A stretch of 64,000 bases of DNA from Taeniopygia guttata. Its lineage: Eukaryota; Chordata; Aves; Passeriformes; Estrildidae. A model generated the notes under the pieces. That model saw only the letters and a list, made by a program, of their open reading frames with translations, searched no databases and had not been told where the DNA came from. The stretch covers positions 113,658,501-113,722,500 of the forward strand of contig NC_133024.1 in assembly GCF_048771995.1 (NCBI RefSeq), written 5' to 3'. Of this stretch, positions 60,601 to 64,000 are shown piece by piece (within the stretch, counting starts at the first letter, position 1; each line of letters opens with the position of its first letter). The translations under genes were made by a program, and so were the position numbers.

Positions 60601-62446
60601 GACAGCATCTGTAGAAGAAAACAGAGCAAGCTGCTTTAATTCCCACTCCCTTTTGCTCATTCAGGTGGATTTCATTTAGTTTAACTTCAAAATGCTGCTG
60701 GATGAGATAGAGGAGGAGCAGCTCTCACCATCCCCTCCTGAGGCCAGCATGTCCCCACTGGGAGAGAAGCGCACGACGTTCACGGCTTTGGTGTGGCGCG
60801 CCAGGTTGGACAGGAACTCCACGATGGCTTTTCCATCCGGGCCTTTCTCCACTTTCCAGATCTAGTTAGGAGAGTGTTACAGCTTTCCAGGGCAAGATGG
60901 GATGTCACAGACTCAGCAAGGCAGACAGGATCACCCAGTGCCACCAGCATCACCCAAACCCTGTCCCCAAGGCCACATCCAGACTCCTCCGGGATTCCAG
61001 TGACTCCAAACCTCCCTGGGCAGCTCATCCCAAGGCCTGACCACTCTGCCAGGGAAATTTTCTGTCTCAATCTCCAACCTGAGCCTCCCCTGGTGCCATT
61101 TGAGGCCATTTCCTCTCCTCCATTCCTTTGGTAATGCCTCAGCTTTGAGTTTTTATGCTTTTCACATTCTGTGCTGCTTTAATGTGCAGTTCTGAGCTTC
61201 ACATTATGGATGGTGAGCTCTGTGCACAGAGCAGGGAGACAAAACAATTCCTGCTCCAGCTGGGCACCAAGGACAAATGATCCAAATCTCAGCCCAGGAG
61301 CACAAACAGCGTGGGCTGGAGAGAGAAAAACAAGCAGGGTGGGACTGCCTGGGCTAAAGCTGGAATGGGACAATGAACTCCAAGGTGCCAATGGAGCAGA
61401 ACTGATCCCAGGGAGAGCCCCCGGGAGCGCTCGTGCATTTTGGGGCCATTTTGGTTCATTTGGGTGCAGCCCTGGCTGGGCTCTGGTGCTGCCCAAGGTG
61501 GGTCCATGGAGGAGATCCTTTAATAAATCCTGAATTTATTCTGTAGCTCTGCCCAGCCTCTGCTCTAGGGCAGCCTTCAAAAGGCATCAGCTTCTGGCAA
61601 CCACAAATCATTGGGACATGGCAGAAGAGCCTCACCCCACCTCACTGCACCCTCCTATCAGGGAGCATATTTCCTATTATAAAAACTGACATTTTTCTAT
61701 CCCTAAAATAGGTATTAAAATATCCCTGAAACATAGGTACCATCAGGGAAGAAGGGGTCAGTTTTACAATGAGGAAGGAAAAGGTTTTATCTGAGACAAC
61801 TGGAATAAACTACTACAGAGTCTATTTACAAGAGTTTGAAATTACAAGGGGGAGTGGCTTCAAACTAAGAGAGTAGGTTCAGATTGAATATTAGGATTAA
61901 ATTGTTCCCTGGGAGGGTGAGAAGAGGCGGGGATGGAATTCCCAGAGAAGCTGTGGCTGCCCCTGGATCCCCAGCCAGGTTGGACACTGGGGCTTGGAGC
62001 AGTCTGGCACAGTGGAAGGTGTCCCTGCCATGGCAGGGGTGGCACTGGATGGGCTTTGAGTCCTGTTCCAACCCAAATCACCCTATAATTCTACAGACAC
62101 CTGTACAATCTTACACTATTTCCTGAAACCATTCACTCCCCTTGGCATGTACCTGCTAATAACCCAGTATTTTGGATAAGGAAACCAACCCAGTGTTTTG
62201 ATAATGAAACCAACCCAGAGTTTTGATAATGAAACCAACCAGTTATTTTGGATAAGGAAACCAACCCCTATTTTGGACAACAACCCCCAGACCCTGCAGA
62301 GGCTCCAGAGGCAGGTTTACCCTCACGGCTGTGTCCACCCCTGCCGAGGCCAGGCGATTGATCCTCCCATCTGCCCCATGCTGGAAGTCCAAGCTGTAAA
62401 CCGGCTCCTTGTTATGCCACACTATTTCACATGTGATGACCTTCAT
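51519..62446 (-). CDS. CHAF1B: Chromatin assembly factor 1 subunit B (p60), 13 coding exons, 593 aa
   Basis: Joining the minus-strand exons 62446-62321, 60861-60729, 60608-60491, 60103-60000, 59255-59159, 57653-57569, 56584-56491, 55252-55183, 55088-54997, 54018-53856, 53615-53121, 52386-52295 and 51631-51519 gives 1782 nt, an uninterrupted 593-codon frame with GT-AG junctions throughout. Residues about 1-390 form the WD40 propeller (repeats around [40 protein letters not shown]). The tail from about 395 is Pro/Ser/Lys-rich and disordered-looking, with two ASF1-binding B-domain-like motifs, RRVTLTTL (511-518) and RRINLISL (526-533), and a basic KRAR (573-576) near the end. Known: with CHAF1A and RBBP4 it forms CAF-1, which deposits H3-H4 on replicated DNA in the nucleus with PCNA and ASF1. 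Human is 559 aa; the extra length here comes partly from a 42-bp in-frame repeat in exon 12. It converges with CLDN14, as in human. Confidence 0.97.
51715..52005. mobile_element. Possible LTR-like AT-rich block in the last CHAF1B intron
   Basis: Texture (tgttataagaaatgtg, long T-rich runs) is like the other LTR remnants and unlike the neighbouring exons. It lies between coding exons 12 and 13. Family and ends are not clear. Confidence 0.25.
52295..52386 (-). CDS. CHAF1B: CHAF1B coding exon 12 (residues 526-557)
   Basis: Reads [20 protein letters not shown] then [11 protein letters not shown]; 92 nt between ctcttttaaag and gtgagttt. The RRIN-L-LK-DTP pattern aligns with the human tail, and phase matches both neighbours. 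Confidence 0.9.
52540..52620 (-). mobile_element. CR1 LINE fragment
   Basis: cttccaaccccctgccatgg and gcagggccaccttccactgg; a short diverged piece inside a CHAF1B intron. Confidence 0.6.
52815..52895 (-). mobile_element. CR1 LINE 3' tip
   Basis: gaatcacagaatattctgag then gtccaactcctggccaagac. Confidence 0.75.
53121..53615 (-). CDS. CHAF1B: CHAF1B coding exon 11 (residues 361-526), closes propeller and encodes most of the tail
   Basis: Begins [20 protein letters not shown], the last WD blade, passes [14 protein letters not shown] into a low-complexity tail, then a 14-residue unit repeated about three times (residues about 451-492), then the first B-domain-like motif RRVTLTTL. The donor ag|gtgagatt is at 53121/53120. 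Reading on past the donor meets a stop at once, which makes the splice choice firm. Confidence 0.95.
53226..53350 (-). repeat. In-frame 42-bp minisatellite in CHAF1B exon
   Basis: About three tandem copies of a 42-bp unit, almost identical, encode [14 protein letters not shown]-type 14-residue units. The length is a multiple of three, so copy changes keep the frame. Confidence 0.9.
53856..54018 (-). CDS. CHAF1B: CHAF1B coding exon 10 (residues 307-361)
   Basis: Reads [20 protein letters not shown] through [19 protein letters not shown] to ISW; 163 nt. It forms the penultimate WD blade. Confidence 0.95.
54997..55088 (-). CDS. CHAF1B: CHAF1B coding exon 9 (residues 276-307)
   Basis: Reads [20 protein letters not shown] then [12 protein letters not shown]; 92 nt, separated from exon 8 by a short intron of 94 bp. 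Confidence 0.94.
55183..55252 (-). CDS. CHAF1B: CHAF1B coding exon 8 (residues 253-276)
   Basis: Reads [20 protein letters not shown] and ends at LKR; 70 nt between gtttttgcag and gtagggct. Confidence 0.94.
55843..56216 (+). mobile_element. CR1 LINE 3' end, in CHAF1B intron
   Basis: ctggagaaaaggaggctcag through tgggatgagctgcccaggga to ttccagaattctgtgaattg. Confidence 0.88.
56385..56465 (+). mobile_element. CR1 LINE 3' tip
   Basis: gtgctggggacaaggtgggc to ttttccaacctcagtgacac; it ends about 25 bp before CHAF1B coding exon 7. Confidence 0.72.
56491..56584 (-). CDS. CHAF1B: CHAF1B coding exon 7 (residues 222-253)
   Basis: Reads [20 protein letters not shown]...YLLTP; 94 nt. The block [19 protein letters not shown] is a p60 hallmark and the best single identifier of the gene. 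Confidence 0.96.
57395..57465 (+). mobile_element. CR1 LINE 3' tip
   Basis: gaaggtctcttccaaccttg then atgattctac. Confidence 0.55.
57569..57653 (-). CDS. CHAF1B: CHAF1B coding exon 6 (residues 193-221)
   Basis: Reads [20 protein letters not shown]...GAEGE; 85 nt, ending in phase 0. A CR1 - fragment begins about 20 bp upstream of its acceptor in genomic order. Confidence 0.94.
57677..58445 (-). mobile_element. CR1 LINE, minus copy interrupted by a plus CR1
   Basis: Outer copy: 57677-57946 (from catggaatgctttgggatgg) and 58327-58445 (aattgtctctctccaggttt onward). Removing the middle restores the text order seen uninterrupted at 40690-40760. Confidence 0.83.
57947..58326 (+). mobile_element. 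Nested CR1 LINE inside another CR1
   Basis: Plus-sense copy of the gctggggctgggttg subfamily ending ctgtgaattctgtga. CTGTGA occurs at both edges and overlaps the natural CR1 tail. Confidence 0.83.
58768..58858 (-). mobile_element. CR1 LINE 3' tip
   Basis: gggctggaagggaccttaag then cactgtcccaggctgctcca. Confidence 0.75.
59159..59255 (-). CDS. CHAF1B: CHAF1B coding exon 5 (residues 161-193)
   Basis: Reads [17 protein letters not shown]...ATLSCDR; 97 nt, with clean acceptor aatttcag and donor gtgagctg. Confidence 0.95.
60000..60103 (-). CDS. CHAF1B: CHAF1B coding exon 4 (residues 126-161)
   Basis: Reads [20 protein letters not shown]...IMWDVNKG; 104 nt. It carries one complete WD repeat with GH and WD dipeptides. 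Confidence 0.95.
60225..60345 (-). mobile_element. CR1 LINE fragment, diverged
   Basis: ttagcttaaaaccattgtcc and cttgtcctgtcaccacctga, an older-looking copy. Confidence 0.6.
60491..60608 (-). CDS. CHAF1B: CHAF1B coding exon 3 (residues 87-126)
   Basis: Reads [17 protein letters not shown]...[12 protein letters not shown]; 118 nt between cttctacag and gtaattta. It includes the acidic FQDEDEAQ loop typical of p60. Confidence 0.95.
60729..60861 (-). CDS. CHAF1B: CHAF1B coding exon 2 (residues 43-87)
   Basis: Reads [20 protein letters not shown]...ASGGD between ctaactag acceptor and gtgagagc donor; 133 nt, ending in phase 1. It completes WD repeat 1 and begins repeat 2. Confidence 0.95.
60905..61134 (-). 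mobile_element. CR1 LINE fragment
   Basis: gatcacccagtgccaccagc through ctccaaacctccctgggcag to a point just before solo LTR copy 4. Confidence 0.8.
61135..61589 (+). mobile_element. Solo LTR, same family, copy 4, in a CHAF1B intron
   Basis: Starts TGCCTCAGC and ends AAGGCATCA. It lies between CHAF1B coding exons 1 and 2, antisense to the gene, next to a CR1 - fragment. It is slightly more diverged at its 5' end than the other copies. Confidence 0.6.
61845..62095 (+). mobile_element. CR1 LINE 3' end
   Basis: gagtggcttcaaactaagag to ccaacccaaatcaccctata; it is in the first CHAF1B coding intron. Confidence 0.85.
62162..62278. repeat. 29-bp tandem repeat, about four copies
   Basis: Units resemble ttttggataaggaaaccaac. 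It lies inside the CHAF1B first coding intron, just after the donor of coding exon 1. Confidence 0.75.
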
Positions 62447-62451
62447 GTTTC
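62321..62451 (-). CDS. CHAF1B: CHAF1B coding exon 1 (residues 1-42)
   Basis: Starts [18 protein letters not shown] and ends GVDTAVR at a donor agg|gtaaac, phase 0. Five leader bases precede the ATG at 62446-62444. It is the first blade of the propeller, and the N-terminus matches human p60 closely. Confidence 0.95.
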
Positions 62452-62476
62452 CTGGAGAAAACAGAACAAACCCCAC

Positions 62477-62722
62477 ATCAGTTCCTGTTCCCACATCAGT
62501 TCTTGCTCCCACATCAATTCATCCTCTCACATCAATTCCTGCTCTCACATCAGTTCTTGCTCCCACATCAATTCTTGCTCCCACATCAGTTCTTGCTCCC
62601 ACACCAATTCGTCCTCTCACATCAATTCTTGCTCCCACATCAGTTCCTGCTCCCACACCAATTCGTCCTCTCACATCAATTCTTGCTCCCACATCAGTTC
62701 TTGCTCCCACACATCAATTCTT
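62477..62722. repeat. 18-bp minisatellite in the first CHAF1B intron
   Basis: About 13 copies of tcccacatcagttcttgc and close variants. The array ends about 25 bp from the splice acceptor of the first coding exon. The 18-bp period keeps several frames open, producing spurious HQFLLP-type ORFs. Confidence 0.9.
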
Positions 62723-62959
62723 GTTCCTTTTGGCCAAACTTTGTGCCCATTTCCCAGGCACTGCTGGCAGCGCCTGGAATTGCACCGCAGTCATTGACAT
62801 GATGCTTTGAGCCTGTTTCTAAAAGTTGTGATTGTTATGGCCAAACTTCCTGTTTGAGGATTGCAAGAGGACGGTATCAAGCCCTGTGCATCGGTTTAAG
62901 ACTTAAAATAAAAAGTTTTTTAGGGGTAACAACCCTGCTCGGAATTCAAACAATACGCC

Positions 62960-63225
62960 AGCACGGGCAGCACAGGCGGCCCGGCGCGGACAGGGGAAAG
63001 GCAGAGGCGCTGCTGGCCGCTCCCGGAGCCGCGGGGATCCCCAATCCCGCTCTCCAGACCTCGGGGACCCCCAATCCTATTCCTCAAATCCCCAAAATCC
63101 CAAATCCCGGCTCGGGTCGCCCCCCCCCTCACCTGCGGCCCGCCCGCGGCTCCCGCGCGTTCCCGCCTTCGCCCGCCCCGCGCATGCGCGCGCCCGCCCC
63201 GCGCGCCGCCTCAGCCGCCCTCAGG
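62960..63225 (-). promoter_or_regulatory. CHAF1B: CpG-island promoter of CHAF1B with NRF1 and E2F-like sites
   Basis: This is the most CpG-dense intergenic stretch of the window. It contains the perfect NRF1 palindrome GCGCATGCGC at 63180-63189 and an E2F-like TTCCCGCC at 63160-63167, with no TATA box. This is the usual architecture of an S-phase housekeeping gene, and CAF-1 subunits are known E2F targets. The motifs are seen; binding is inferred. Confidence 0.7.
63133..63200 (-). other. CHAF1B: Likely CHAF1B non-coding exon 1 (5' end approximate)
   Basis: On the minus strand ggccgcag is followed by gtgagggg, a strong donor with its last exonic base at 63133, inside the CpG island. The first coding exon begins after an acceptor at 62452-62453 and carries only five leader bases, so an upstream non-coding exon is required. 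The start of transcription is not visible and is set here only roughly. Confidence 0.55.
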
Positions 63226-63394
63226 GGAAAAAAACTGCAAAAACATCAGAATAAACCTAAAAATTAAAAAAAAAAACCCCAAAAAACCAAAAAAACCCCC
63301 CAAAAAACACAACAAACCAATGCTTGCGCTTCCTCAGAAGAGATTTTTTTGGTTTTTTGTTTTGTTTCGCTTTTGTTTTTTTAATTTCGCAGCG

Positions 63395-64000
63395 TGGAAA
63401 AACGCGACTCGCCTGGTTTTTAAAGTTTTTAAAGTTTAGTAATAATCAAATGGTTATAAAAATAATAATGTAATTAGAGTAATAAAGTTTAGAGTTAGGA
63501 CAATCATGAGACAATAAAAAGCAAAGAATTATGGATGTTTGGATGCTCTTGGACACTAAGTTATGGAAAGTATTACTTTGTGGACAAAGGAATAACCTTA
63601 AAAGCAATAGCTTGTTGCATAGTCATATATTTTATATATGATGCATAAATTCCTTGCAAATTAAGAACTTTTCTGGTTTTTGTTAACTTTTTTTTCATTA
63701 ATCTTGTTGGTTTTACAAAGACGGAGAGAAGGTGGAAGAATGTTTGTCTTTTCTGATAAGGAGGCTGTAACTTTTTATGGGCCCCTTTCGCTGACATCTC
63801 TGTGTGAAGAGTTTCTTAATTATCTCATTTTCTTGCTTGAGCTTGTAACAAATCCTATATTGCGGAGTTTCTATTTTAACATTATGTTGTAACCTAAAAC
63901 TACATTTAACACGCTACGTAAGAGAATTAATCCAGCATAACTTTCTAACATTACACATATAATATTCATTGTAACATTTGCAAAAAGCCAATCATAAAAT
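63395..64000. mobile_element. LTR-like element running off the window end, just upstream of CHAF1B
   Basis: Starts TGGAAAAACGCGACTCGCC after a short A/T-rich spacer and continues AT-rich to the window edge, with phrases (acaataaaaagcaaagaatt) that I associate with passerine ERV LTRs. It begins about 200 bp upstream of the CHAF1B CpG island. The other end is outside the window. Confidence 0.4.

Overview
The window is vertebrate, avian nuclear DNA, most likely from a songbird. The evidence is dozens of CR1 LINE 3' ends in both orientations with the bird-type ATTCTGTGA tail, several short LTR remnants of types I associate with passerine genomes, GT-AG split genes, two CpG-rich gene starts and long pentanucleotide microsatellites. 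Bacterial, phage or plasmid features are absent.

Two protein-coding genes can be supported, and they converge. CLDN14 (claudin-14) lies on the + strand with its whole coding sequence in one exon (37978-38655, 225 aa). CHAF1B (p60/CAF-1B, subunit B of the replication-coupled histone chaperone CAF-1) lies on the - strand. I could trace 13 coding exons from the ATG at 62446 to the stop at 51519; the reading phase closes at every junction and gives 593 aa. A non-coding first exon lies in a CpG island near 63133-63200. CHAF1B and CLDN14 are also convergent neighbours on human 21q22, so the pair is an ancient syntenic block. The two proteins have unrelated jobs: tight-junction barrier versus nucleosome assembly behind the replication fork.

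Layout: 1-37.6 kb has no recognisable coding exon. It lies 5' of CLDN14, may include its untranslated leader exons, and holds CR1 fragments, a 22-bp minisatellite (8.6-9.4 kb), a 175-bp direct duplication (14.7/16.7 kb), LTR remnants, an AT-rich/pentanucleotide cluster (31.6-32.8 kb) and a few stretches that look like conserved non-coding elements. 37.6-38.9 kb is CLDN14 with a TATA-like box and an HNF1-like site upstream. 38.9-51.3 kb is the intergenic space between the two 3' ends, rich in CR1, including a foldback CR1 composite present twice, a (CCTTT)n array of about 230 bp and a minisatellite. 51.3-63.2 kb is CHAF1B, its introns carrying CR1 copies, a nested CR1 pair, a solo LTR and an 18-bp minisatellite. 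63.4-64.0 kb is an LTR-like element immediately upstream of the CHAF1B promoter.

I found no convincing undescribed gene system. The most interesting signals are structural: an in-frame 42-bp repeat in the CHAF1B tail, a foldback CR1 composite with the same junction at two loci, four near-identical 450-bp solo LTRs, and nested repeat insertions that order events in time. Coordinates of repeats are by-eye estimates; coordinates of the CHAF1B exons and the CLDN14 CDS were checked base by base against splice sites and reading frame.
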